Below, piece by piece: positions 14,942 to 22,275 of a stretch of DNA of 37,921 nt (its first letter is position 1; the number at the start of each line of letters is the position of its first letter). This stretch comes from an uncultured Lachnospiraceae bacterium (GTDB lineage Bacteria; Bacillota; Clostridia; Lachnospirales; Lachnospiraceae). The stretch is taken from the NCBI GenBank assembly GCA_900551235.1, contig URUU01000017.1, positions 1 through 37,921 of the forward strand. The letters are read 5' to 3'. The position numbers and the translations under genes are program-made. The notes under the pieces were generated by a model, which made no database searches, was not told the DNA's origin, and worked only from the letters and a program-made list of their open reading frames with translations.

Positions 14942-15619
14942 GTGAATTTTACAGACGAATGTTTAAGACTTTATGCGGTGACAGACCGCAGCTGGCTTCA
15001 TGGGGAAACACTGTATGATCAGGTGGAAAAAGCACTGAAAGGTGGTGTGACGCTTGTACAGCTGCGGGAAAAAGAACTTCCGGAAGCTGATTTTGAGCAG
15101 GAAGCAAGAGAACTTCTGGAGCTTTGCCATAAATATAATATATATCTTATTATCAATGATAATGTAGCACTGGCGGCAAAAATCGGGGCAGACGGTGTGC
15201 ATATCGGTCAGTCTGATATGGGAGTGGAGAAGGCAAGAGAAATGCTCGGAAATGAGAAGATCATCGGTGTGACGGCAAAGACAGTGAAACAGGCAAAGGC
15301 AGCGGAGGCTGCCGGTGCGGACTATCTTGGCAGCGGGGCTGTGTTTGGAACCAGCACCAAAAAAGATGCAAAACCGATGGAGCATGCACTTTTACAGGAA
15401 ATCTGCGAGAGTGTGAAGATCCCGGTAGTGGCGATCGGAGGCATTGACGGCGGCAACATTCTTTTGCTGAAAGACAGGAAAATGGCAGGTGTGGCAGTGG
15501 TGAGCGGGCTGTTTGCCTGTGAAGACATCGAAAAAGCAGCGGCAGATCTGCGTGAGAAGATCGATCGGATCTGTTTTGCTGATATTTACCGAAAACAAAA
15601 TCAAAAGAAAGAGGAATGA
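14942..15619 (+). CDS. thiE: Thiamine-phosphate synthase
   Basis: Joins HMP pyrophosphate and thiazole phosphate to make thiamine phosphate. The 225-residue TIM barrel has the family blocks VTLVQLREKE, LIINDNVALAAKIGADGVHIGQSD, GADYLGSGAVFGTSTKKDA and VVAIGGIDGGN. The last two form the phosphate sites. GTG at 14942 is the start with AGGAGG 7 bases upstream; an ATG at 14937 runs straight into a stop. It is the first gene of a tightly packed salvage operon with thiD, thiW and thiM. The final residues (ADIYRKQNQKKEE) are a charged extension. Confidence 0.96.
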   Translation: MNFTDECLRLYAVTDRSWLHGETLYDQVEKALKGGVTLVQLREKELPEADFEQEARELLELCHKYNIYLIINDNVALAAKIGADGVHIGQSDMGVEKAREMLGNEKIIGVTAKTVKQAKAAEAAGADYLGSGAVFGTSTKKDAKPMEHALLQEICESVKIPVVAIGGIDGGNILLLKDRKMAGVAVVSGLFACEDIEKAAADLREKIDRICFADIYRKQNQKKEE

Positions 15620-15621
15620 AA

Positions 15622-16422
15622 ATGAAAATGAAAACGGCACTTACGATTGCGGGAAGTGATTCAGGCGGCGGAGCCGGCATCCAGGCAGACATCAAGACGA
15701 TGATGGCAAATGGGGTGTATGCGATGAGTGCGATCACGGCACTGACGGCGCAGAATACCACAAAAGTGGCAGATATCATGGAAGTGACACCACAGTTTCT
15801 GGCAGAACAGCTGGACTGTATTTTTACGGATATCCGACCGGACGCAGTAAAGACCGGTATGGTTGCCTCTGCAGAGCTGATTAAAACAATCGCAGAAAAA
15901 CTGGCAGAGTACCAGGCAAAAAATATTGTGGTCGATCCGGTCATGGTTTCCACAAGTGGTGCGAGACTGATCAGCGAAGAGGCGATCGAAACGTTAAAAG
16001 AGAAACTGTTTCCGCTGGCAACAGTGATTACACCGAATATTCCGGAGGCAGAGGTACTGGCGGATATGCAGATCAAGACAATGCAGGATATGGAAAAGGC
16101 GGCAGAGAGAATCGGGACACGGTATGGATGTTCCGTTCTTTTGAAAGGCGGACATCAGAAAAACGATGCAAGCGATCTGCTCTGGCAGAAAGAAAAAGAG
16201 CCGGTGTGGTTCCATGGAGTGCGGATCGACAATCCGAATACACACGGAACCGGATGTACGCTTTCTTCTGCGATTGCATCAAACCTTGCAAAAGGCAGAG
16301 AACTGGAAACTTCAGTTGAGGAAGCGAAACGCTATATTTCCGGGGCACTGGCAGCGATGCTGGATCTTGGGGCTGGCAGCGGTCCGATGAATCATGGATT
16401 TGCGATAAAGGAAGAGTGGTAA
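15622..16422 (+). CDS. thiD: Hydroxymethylpyrimidine (phosphate) kinase
   Basis: Phosphorylates HMP and HMP phosphate to the pyrophosphate used by ThiE. The 266-residue ribokinase-fold protein begins TALTIAGSDSGGGAGIQADIKT, the diagnostic N-terminus, and has NTHGTGCTLSSAIASNLAKG, the anion-hole and catalytic aspartate region common to the fold (here the GTGC motif). VDPVMVSTSGA lines the active site. Three in-frame ATGs lie at 15616, 15622 and 15628. 15622 is chosen because GAGG is 7 bases upstream, whereas 15616 is only 1 base from it and overlaps the thiE stop. Either way thiE and thiD are translationally close. Confidence 0.95.
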   Translation: MKMKTALTIAGSDSGGGAGIQADIKTMMANGVYAMSAITALTAQNTTKVADIMEVTPQFLAEQLDCIFTDIRPDAVKTGMVASAELIKTIAEKLAEYQAKNIVVDPVMVSTSGARLISEEAIETLKEKLFPLATVITPNIPEAEVLADMQIKTMQDMEKAAERIGTRYGCSVLLKGGHQKNDASDLLWQKEKEPVWFHGVRIDNPNTHGTGCTLSSAIASNLAKGRELETSVEEAKRYISGALAAMLDLGAGSGPMNHGFAIKEEW

Positions 16423-16425
16423 AAA

Positions 16426-16962
16426 ATGGACAATGTGAAAAAAAATAAAGACAGCGGCAGGACCAGACTTGAAAAACTGACACTGACGGCACTGTTTACA
16501 GCGGTCGCAGTGGCCGGAAGTATGTTTTCTTTTCCGGTCTTCGGATCAAAATGTGCACCGGTGCAGCATCTGGTAAATGTTTTGTGTGCTGTGACAGTCG
16601 GCCCGTGGTGGGGACTTGGACAGGCGTTTTTAGCAGCACTGCTCCGTAATCTGACCGGACTTGGAAGTCCTCTGGCATTTCCGGGAAGCATGTGTGGAGT
16701 ACTGCTTAGCGGACTTTTGTACCGTTATGGCAAAAAACTGCCGTTTGCTTATGTCGGAGAAGTGATCGGAACTGGCATCATCGGCGGAATGCTCTCTTAT
16801 CCGGTGGCGGTTCTGATCATGGGAAATCAAAGTGCGGCATTGTTTACTTTTGTTGTGCCGTTCCTTGTCAGCACCTGCGGAGGTACGATCCTGGCTGCTG
16901 TGATCATGCTTTCCATGGCAAAAGCGGGAGTGCTTGCAAAATTGCAGAATGGAGAAATATAA
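16426..16962 (+). CDS. thiW: ThiW, thiazole-specific ECF transporter S component
   Basis: A 178-residue membrane protein of the ThiW family, the substrate-binding subunit that brings hydroxyethylthiazole in with a shared energy-coupling module encoded elsewhere. About five or six hydrophobic helices run from LTLTALFTAVAVAGS to the C-terminus. FPVFGSKCAPVQHLVNVLCAVTVGP and the NLTGLGSPLAFPGSMCG loop are conserved family blocks. It sits 3 bases after thiD and directly abuts thiM, the kinase that uses the imported thiazole, which supports the role. Its own ribosome site is weak, so it probably relies on coupling to thiD. Confidence 0.93.
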   Translation: MDNVKKNKDSGRTRLEKLTLTALFTAVAVAGSMFSFPVFGSKCAPVQHLVNVLCAVTVGPWWGLGQAFLAALLRNLTGLGSPLAFPGSMCGVLLSGLLYRYGKKLPFAYVGEVIGTGIIGGMLSYPVAVLIMGNQSAALFTFVVPFLVSTCGGTILAAVIMLSMAKAGVLAKLQNGEI

Positions 16963-17802
16963 ATGCGGACAAAAGCAGAAAAAGAGTTCCATACAGAGGT
17001 TTTTGCAGAAAAAATGGCTTCTATATATCAGAAAATGCAGACGAAACGTCCGCTTGTACAGTGTATCACCAATGCTGTGACGGTCAATGACTGCGCGAAT
17101 ATTCTGCTGGCAGCAGGGGCATCCCCGACCATGGCGCACCATTCGCTGGAAGTATCTGAGATTGCGGTCGGATGCGATGCCCTGGTCTGTAATTTCGGTG
17201 CGATCGCCGAGTACGAAGCGATGGAAAAGGCAGCAGATACAGCAAGAAAGATGCAGCATCCGGTGGTGATCGATCCGGTCGGCGTATCCGGATCTACGTA
17301 CCGCAGAACAAAATGTCTCAAACTGATCGAAACAGTCGGAGCGGACTGCATCCGCGGAAATTATTCGGAGATGGAAGCACTGATCAAAAATGGCAGCACC
17401 GTTGTCGGTGTGGATGCCATGCAGAGACGGATCGATGCGCAGGCGATGAAAGATTATGCAAAGAAAAACGGGCTTTTTCTGTGGGCATCCGGAGAAACAG
17501 ATATTCTGACGGACGGCGAACGACTGTGGTACTGCAAAAACGGCGATCCACTGATGGCAAAGATTACAGGCAGCGGATGTATGTCTTCAGCACTTTTAGG
17601 GGCTTTTCTTGCCGCAGAAAATTCTCTGGAAAGTGTGGCAGTGTGCTGTGCATTGGTTGGACTTTCCGGGGAACTTGCTGCGGGAAAGACAAACGAAGTA
17701 CAGGGAGGAACGATGAGCTTTCGCTTACATTTTATAGACACAATTTCGCTGATTTCGCCACAGGACAAAATATTTTTAAAGAATAAGATTATAATTCCAT
17801 AA
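16963..17802 (+). CDS. thiM: Hydroxyethylthiazole kinase
   Basis: Phosphorylates 4-methyl-5-(2-hydroxyethyl)thiazole, giving the thiazole phosphate used by ThiE. The 279-residue ribokinase-fold protein has PLVQCITNAVTVNDCANILLA near the N-terminus, GASPTMAHH, PVVIDPVGVSGS and the GSGCMSSALLGAFLA catalytic and anion-hole block. All are standard for ThiM. The ATG directly follows the thiW stop, with GGAG 8 bases upstream. With thiE, thiD and thiW it completes thiazole salvage. Genes for de novo thiazole or pyrimidine synthesis are not in this operon. No clear terminator follows. Confidence 0.96.
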   Translation: MRTKAEKEFHTEVFAEKMASIYQKMQTKRPLVQCITNAVTVNDCANILLAAGASPTMAHHSLEVSEIAVGCDALVCNFGAIAEYEAMEKAADTARKMQHPVVIDPVGVSGSTYRRTKCLKLIETVGADCIRGNYSEMEALIKNGSTVVGVDAMQRRIDAQAMKDYAKKNGLFLWASGETDILTDGERLWYCKNGDPLMAKITGSGCMSSALLGAFLAAENSLESVAVCCALVGLSGELAAGKTNEVQGGTMSFRLHFIDTISLISPQDKIFLKNKIIIP

Positions 17803-17842
17803 TTTTTAGTGAATAAAACGGGGTGGATATTTATACAAGTTG

Positions 17843-17851
17843 TGATATAAT
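17843..17851 (+). promoter_or_regulatory. Extended -10 promoter of the DAHP synthase gene
   Basis: TGATATAAT (17843-17851) is a full extended -10 element; no good -35 box is present. Start expected near 17858. The leader contains TTTCGTG twice (17865-17871 and 17879-17885) and one CACGAAA (17934-17940) able to pair with either copy. Confidence 0.5.
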
Positions 17852-17975
17852 AAACAGGAATTGTTTTCGTGGATATCGTTTCGTGGAAAAGCCTGCTTTC
17901 GGTATCAGAAAAATGAAATCCTGTATTTACAGACACGAAAGCTGAATTTAGAATGAAACAGATGAGGAGAATGAC

Positions 17976-19010
17976 ATGAGTTTCGAATTTATCAAAAAAT
18001 TACCGACTCCGCAGGAGATCAGAGAAAAATATCCTCTGTCAGAAGAACTGGCGGCAATCAAAAAAGCAAGAGATGAGGAAATCCGCAAAGTATTTACCGG
18101 AGAATCTGACAAGTTTCTGGTGATCATCGGACCTTGTTCCGCAGATAACGAAGAAGCTGTTCTGGACTATATAGGCCGCCTGGCAAGAGTCAATGAAAAA
18201 GTAGGGGATAAACTGATCCTGATCCCGCGTATTTATACAAACAAACCGCGTACAACCGGAGAAGGATATAAAGGAATGATGCATCAGCCGGATCCGGAGA
18301 AAAAACCGGACCTTCTGGCGGGACTTCTGGCAATCCGCAAAATGCATATTCATTCCATCGAGCAGACCGGTCTTACTGCTGCAGATGAAATGCTGTATCC
18401 GGAAAATTACAGATATTTATCCGACCTGCTTTCTTATGTGGCGATCGGAGCACGTTCTGTAGAAGATCAGCAGCACCGTCTGGTAGTCAGCGGTATGGAT
18501 GTACCGGCAGGTATGAAGAATCCGACCAGCGGTGACTTAAGCGTTATGCTCAACTCTGTTGTTGCAGCACAGTGCAGCCACAGCTTTGTTTACCGTTCCT
18601 GGGAAGTTAAGACGACCGGAAATGAACTGGCACATACCATTCTGCGTGGTGCTGTAAACAAACACGGCAACTGCATCCCGAATTACCACTACGAAGACCT
18701 GAATCTGGTGGACCGCCTCTACAAAGAGAGAAATCTCAAAAATCCGGGCGTTGTTGTAGATGCGAACCACTCTAACTCCAACAAACAGTATGAAGAGCAG
18801 GTTCGTATTGTGAACGAAGTGCTTCACAGCCGCAACCTGAATCCACACATCAAAACACTGGTAAAAGGTGTGATGATCGAAAGTTACATTGAGGGTGGAA
18901 ATCAGAAGATCGGATGTGCACCGCACATCTACGGAAAATCTATCACAGATCCATGCCTTGGATGGGATGATTCCGAGAAACTGATCTACTCTATTTACGA
19001 TCTTTGCTAA
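17976..19010 (+). CDS. aroF: 3-deoxy-7-phosphoheptulonate synthase (DAHP synthase, class I)
   Basis: Condenses phosphoenolpyruvate and erythrose 4-phosphate, the first committed step of the shikimate pathway. The 344-residue protein has the metal-binding IIGPCSADN loop (Cys54), the substrate-binding KPRTTGEGYKG motif, and the conserved blocks ARSVEDQQHR, MDVPAGMKNPTSGD and VVDANHSNSNKQ. These place it with the E. coli AroF/G/H class. The three E. coli paralogues differ by feedback inhibitor and I cannot say which aromatic amino acid controls this one, so the gene symbol is only generic. The ATG at 17976 has AGGAG 6 bases upstream. It is monocistronic, with an inverted-repeat leader and a hairpin downstream. 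Confidence 0.94.
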   Translation: MSFEFIKKLPTPQEIREKYPLSEELAAIKKARDEEIRKVFTGESDKFLVIIGPCSADNEEAVLDYIGRLARVNEKVGDKLILIPRIYTNKPRTTGEGYKGMMHQPDPEKKPDLLAGLLAIRKMHIHSIEQTGLTAADEMLYPENYRYLSDLLSYVAIGARSVEDQQHRLVVSGMDVPAGMKNPTSGDLSVMLNSVVAAQCSHSFVYRSWEVKTTGNELAHTILRGAVNKHGNCIPNYHYEDLNLVDRLYKERNLKNPGVVVDANHSNSNKQYEEQVRIVNEVLHSRNLNPHIKTLVKGVMIESYIEGGNQKIGCAPHIYGKSITDPCLGWDDSEKLIYSIYDLC

Positions 19011-19066
19011 AAAGTATGTAAGATGACAGGGAAAGGATATTTTCCTGATATCCCAAGTCTCTGAAA

Positions 19067-19100
19067 AGAAAGCCGCCGTCCCGGAGATTGGCGGCTTTCT
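19067..19100 (+). terminator. GC-rich hairpin after DAHP synthase
   Basis: AGAAAGCCGCC (19067-19077) pairs with GGCGGCTTTCT (19090-19100). No T tract follows, so termination may be inefficient or factor-assisted. Confidence 0.55.
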
Positions 19101-19117
19101 GCGACCTTATCTATTGC

Positions 19118-19156
19118 ATCGTAAAACTCCCTGCTTTAGCTGTGGGGAGTGTCAAC
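19118..19156. mobile_element. Probable relic of an IS200/IS605-family right end
   Basis: The stretch ATCGTAAAACTCCC-TGCTTTAGCTGTG-GGGAGT-GTCAA has the layout I recall for right ends of IS200/IS605 (tnpB) elements: a GC stem ACTCCC (19126-19131) with GGGAGT (19145-19150), CTTTAGC in the loop and GTCAA after it. No tnpA or tnpB frame and no left end is present nearby, so this would be a solitary remnant. The assignment rests on remembered motif form, not a search. Confidence 0.4.
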
Positions 19157-19186
19157 TTAGGAAAATATTTTAGTAGGAGGGAAAAG

Positions 19187-19660
19187 ATGTTTGTAAAAAT
19201 TTTTACAGATGGTGCGGCAAGAGGAAACCCGGACGGACCGGGCGGCTACGGAACCATTTTACAGTATATCGACGGCAAAGGTGTGCTGCATGAGCGCCAG
19301 TACAGTCAGGGTTATGTACGGACGACCAACAACCGCATGGAGCTGATGGCAGCGATCACAGGACTTGAAAAGCTGACCAGACCGTGCGAAGTGCAGCTTT
19401 ATTCGGACTCCAAATATCTGACGGATGCCTTCAATCAGCACTGGATCGACGGCTGGCTAAAAAAAGGATGGAAACGCGGCAAAAATGAGCCGGTCAAAAA
19501 TACCGATCTCTGGAAACGTCTGCTGAAAGCAAAAGAGCCGCATCAGGTGACCTTTATCTGGGTAAAAGGACATGACGGACACCCGGAAAACGAACGCTGC
19601 GATACCCTTGCGACCACAGCGGCAGACGGAAATGATCTCATTGTGGATGAGGGAGTGTAA
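19187..19660 (+). CDS. rnhA: Ribonuclease HI
   Basis: Degrades the RNA strand of RNA-DNA hybrids. The 157-residue length is the usual size. The catalytic set is complete: Asp8 (TDGA), Glu52 (NRMELMA), Asp74 (YSDSKYL) and Asp139 (NERCD), with His129 (KGHDGH) nearby. The WKRGKNEPVKNTDLW basic loop is the handle region. The ATG at 19187 has AGGAGGG 6 bases upstream; the open frame extends to 19088 but that part crosses the hairpin and transposon-like sequence and has no ribosome site. It is followed after 3 bases by an ABC permease gene, an unusual partner. Confidence 0.96.
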   Translation: MFVKIFTDGAARGNPDGPGGYGTILQYIDGKGVLHERQYSQGYVRTTNNRMELMAAITGLEKLTRPCEVQLYSDSKYLTDAFNQHWIDGWLKKGWKRGKNEPVKNTDLWKRLLKAKEPHQVTFIWVKGHDGHPENERCDTLATTAADGNDLIVDEGV

Positions 19661-19663
19661 ATT

Positions 19664-20530
19664 ATGAGACAGGTAGAAAAAGTTGATCTTGGATCGGATG
19701 ATTGGACGATGGAGATACGCCCTTATGCATCGGCATTTCATTTTCCGATAAAAGAACTGTGGGAATACCGGGATCTTCTGTTTCTGTTTGTACGGCGGGA
19801 TTTTAAAACGATGTACAAACAGACAATTTTAGGACCGGCATGGATACTGTTAAATCCGTTATTGACGACGGGGATGTTCAGTCTGATCTTTGGCAGGATC
19901 GCCGGAATATCGACCGATGGAACGCCGGCATTTCTGTTTTATATGGCGGGCAATATCCTGTGGAATTATTTTTCAGGCTGCCTTAGTGCGGCATCGAATA
20001 CCTTTATCGGAAATGCCGGACTGTTTGGAAAAGTCTATTTTCCAAGAGTGGTGGTTCCGGCAGCATCGGCAGTCTCCAAGCTGATCACATTTGGCGCACA
20101 GTTTCTGCTGTTTCTGATCCTGCTGTTCTGCAGTCCTGGAAGCGGTCAGATACGGATCACCTGGCTGTGCCTGATGACACCGGTTCTGCTTGTGATGCTG
20201 GCACTGCTCGCGGTCGGCACCGGAATGATCTTGGCATCCCTGACAGCAAAATACCGTGATCTTCAGGTGCTTGTCGGATTTGGAATCCAACTGTGGATGT
20301 ACGCAAGTCCGATCGTCTATCCACTTTCACAGATTCCTGGCAGGTGGCGGATCCTGCTCAGCCTGAATCCGGTTGCCTGTATTGTGGAATGCTTCCGTTA
20401 TGGCTGGCTTGGAAGCGGTATTGTTTCCATACAAAATCTGCTGATCGGAGTTGGGGTCATTTTGCTGATCCTGTTTGTAGGAACGGTGATGTTCAACAAA
20501 ACGCAGCGGAATTTCATGGATACCGTTTAG
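19664..20530 (+). CDS. Polysaccharide ABC exporter permease (Wzm/TagG type)
   Basis: A 288-residue ABC-2 permease of the Wzm/TagG/RfbA family, which moves lipid-linked polysaccharide or teichoic acid across the membrane. The amphipathic start and the motif LLFLFVRRDFKTMYKQTILGPAW are the family hallmark just before the first membrane helix. Six hydrophobic segments follow, and the MYASPIVYPLSQIPG block near residue 210 is also typical. The ATG at 19664 has GAGGGAG 8 bases upstream and starts 3 bases after rnhA. The ATPase partner is encoded next. No glycosyltransferase or sugar-nucleotide gene is in reach, so the exported polymer cannot be named. Confidence 0.9.
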   Translation: MRQVEKVDLGSDDWTMEIRPYASAFHFPIKELWEYRDLLFLFVRRDFKTMYKQTILGPAWILLNPLLTTGMFSLIFGRIAGISTDGTPAFLFYMAGNILWNYFSGCLSAASNTFIGNAGLFGKVYFPRVVVPAASAVSKLITFGAQFLLFLILLFCSPGSGQIRITWLCLMTPVLLVMLALLAVGTGMILASLTAKYRDLQVLVGFGIQLWMYASPIVYPLSQIPGRWRILLSLNPVACIVECFRYGWLGSGIVSIQNLLIGVGVILLILFVGTVMFNKTQRNFMDTV

Positions 20531-20601
20531 TATCATAGAATAGAAAAATTGTGAGAAATACAGAGGATAGCGTTTATGCTGCAATCAGAAAGGAAAAAGC
20601 A

Positions 20602-21879
20602 ATGGAAGAAAAGGAAGTTGTGCTCCGCATTCGCCATCTCTCAAAAGAATACCGCCTTGGCGTGATCGGAAGAGGGACACTTCAGAGGGATCTTCAGAGC
20701 TGGTGGGCGAAAAAACGTGGCAGACCAGATCCGAACCAGCGGATCGGACGCAGGGAATATACAGGAAAAGAGAGTTTTTATGCATTGAAAGATGTTTCTT
20801 TTGATGTACACAGAGGAGAACGGATCGGTGTGATCGGTGCAAATGGTGCCGGAAAATCTACTCTGTTTAAACTGCTGGCGCGTGTGACGGCACCAACCGA
20901 AGGAGCCATCGGTGTAAAGGGAAGGATTTCCAGTATGCTCGAAGTAGGAACAGGATTCCATGGAGAACTGACCGGGCGGGAGAATATTTATTTAAACGGT
21001 GCGATCCTTGGAATGAAACGGCAGGAAATTGATGCCTGCATTGATCGCATCATCGAATTTTCAGAATGTGAAGAATTTATCGATACTCCGGTCAAACGCT
21101 ATTCCAGCGGAATGTATGTGAAGCTGGCATTTGCGGTGGCGGCACACTTAAATTCCGAGCTGCTGCTGATGGATGAAGTGCTGGCGGTCGGCGATATGCA
21201 TTTTCAGAAAAAATGTCTGGATAAAATGACACAGCTCTCAAACGATGAGCGGAAAACCATTCTCTATGTATCCCATAACATGGAAACCATCCGCACGCTC
21301 TGCAACCGCTGTATCGTTCTGGAAAAAGGGCATCTTGTTTTTGACGGCGAGCCGGAAGAGGCAATTGCAAAATATCTGGGGGATGTCGTGCAGATGAAAC
21401 TGCATTATACTTACGAAAACGATGGAAATGACCGAAGAACTACCGGAAAAATGAAGTTCACAAGACTTGATATCAAAAACAGCAATCAGGTCACGGCAAA
21501 AGAAGGGATCGGATTTTCGGTGGCATTTCAGATCCGGGAAGCGATCGCAGATCTGCATCTTCGCTGCACGATCCACAGCATGGACGGACAGGCAGTAGGG
21601 ACATCTGTTTCCGAGGGGATCGGGGCTTTTACAAAAAATACCTCTGCAAGCGTGGAGATCTGCTTTGATACCACAAGCCTTGCAAAAGGAGAATATGTGG
21701 CAGAGCTGGCGGCCGTGGAGCCGATGGGCGGCGGCAGACAGTGGCGGCATGCCTGGCTGGAGCATGCATTTGCATTTGAGATTACAGAAGATGCATTTGG
21801 ACAGTACAGTTTGAACCGCAATGCAAAGAAATGGGGTTATACCGTTTATCCGGATCTGAAGATCAAGAAGCAGTCTTGA
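20602..21879 (+). CDS. Polysaccharide ABC exporter ATPase with C-terminal carbohydrate-binding-type domain (Wzt/TagH type)
   Basis: A 425-residue protein that powers the permease just upstream. Walker A is GANGAGKST (79-87), the signature YSSGMYVKL includes SSGM (168-171) and Walker B with the catalytic glutamate is LLLMDE (187-192); LYVSHNMETI gives the H-loop. The insertion between residues 25 and 60 and the Walker B continuation VLAVGD are typical of the Wzt/TagH family. Residues from about 280 to 425 form a beta-rich domain like the Wzt polysaccharide-recognition domain. The ATG at 20602 is chosen over an upstream GTG at 20551 because AAAGGA lies 7 bases before it. Its stop codon lies within the -35 box of the tyrS promoter. 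Confidence 0.9.
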   Translation: MEEKEVVLRIRHLSKEYRLGVIGRGTLQRDLQSWWAKKRGRPDPNQRIGRREYTGKESFYALKDVSFDVHRGERIGVIGANGAGKSTLFKLLARVTAPTEGAIGVKGRISSMLEVGTGFHGELTGRENIYLNGAILGMKRQEIDACIDRIIEFSECEEFIDTPVKRYSSGMYVKLAFAVAAHLNSELLLMDEVLAVGDMHFQKKCLDKMTQLSNDERKTILYVSHNMETIRTLCNRCIVLEKGHLVFDGEPEEAIAKYLGDVVQMKLHYTYENDGNDRRTTGKMKFTRLDIKNSNQVTAKEGIGFSVAFQIREAIADLHLRCTIHSMDGQAVGTSVSEGIGAFTKNTSASVEICFDTTSLAKGEYVAELAAVEPMGGGRQWRHAWLEHAFAFEITEDAFGQYSLNRNAKKWGYTVYPDLKIKKQS

Positions 21880-21904
21880 CAAATGAAAAACCGCTTATTA
21901 TAAT
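21876..21904 (+). promoter_or_regulatory. Perfect consensus promoter of tyrS
   Basis: TTGACA (21876-21881), 17 bases, TATAAT (21899-21904): every position matches the sigma-70/SigA consensus. The -35 box contains the stop codon of the upstream exporter gene. Start near 21911. Confidence 0.88.
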
Positions 21905-21910
21905 GAATGG

Positions 21911-22226
21911 GTCAAAGGCTGTGAAGGAAAGAAGTAACGGAACAACTGCACAACAGAGAGTTGCCGGCCGGTGAGAGGCACAGATGCGGTTTCTGCGAAT
22001 ACATTCCGGAGCTCTGCACCGAACACAGAAGTGTAAGTAGGCTGCAGCGGAGTGACATCCGTTAACAACGTTAAAGTATTGCCGGAGATGTCCGGAAAGA
22101 TTTTTAAGGAAATGATCCAAGTGGCAGTACTTACTGAGGCAGTCCGGTGTGAGCCGGCTGTGAATAAAGGTGGTAACACGAGACTTCAGCTCTCGTCCTT
22201 TTCGTATAAGAAGGGCGAGGGCTTTC
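21911..22226 (+). promoter_or_regulatory. Tyrosine T-box riboswitch
   Basis: A leader of over 300 bases with the hallmarks of a T-box. Stem I includes the AGAGAGTTGCC and GGTGAGAG distal elements (21955-21977). The specifier loop GAA-TAC-ATTCCGGAGC has the tyrosine codon UAC at 22000-22002. The antiterminator core AAAGGTGGTAACACG is at 22167-22180. The terminator pairs CTCTCGTCCTT (22190-22200) with AAGGGCGAGGG (22211-22221), with two G-U pairs; CTCGTCCTT also pairs with AAGG and CGAG of the antiterminator, giving the expected switch. The T tract after it is short. Uncharged tRNA-Tyr should stabilise read-through. Confidence 0.9.
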
Positions 22227-22275
22227 TACGCTTTTACGCCCTTGGAAAACAAAAAGTCTAAGGAGGAACAAAACG

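Noticed and set aside
19088..19186. N-terminal extension of ribonuclease HI
   Set aside because: The extra 33 codons cross a hairpin and transposon-end-like sequence; AGGAGGG precedes the internal ATG, which gives the normal protein length.
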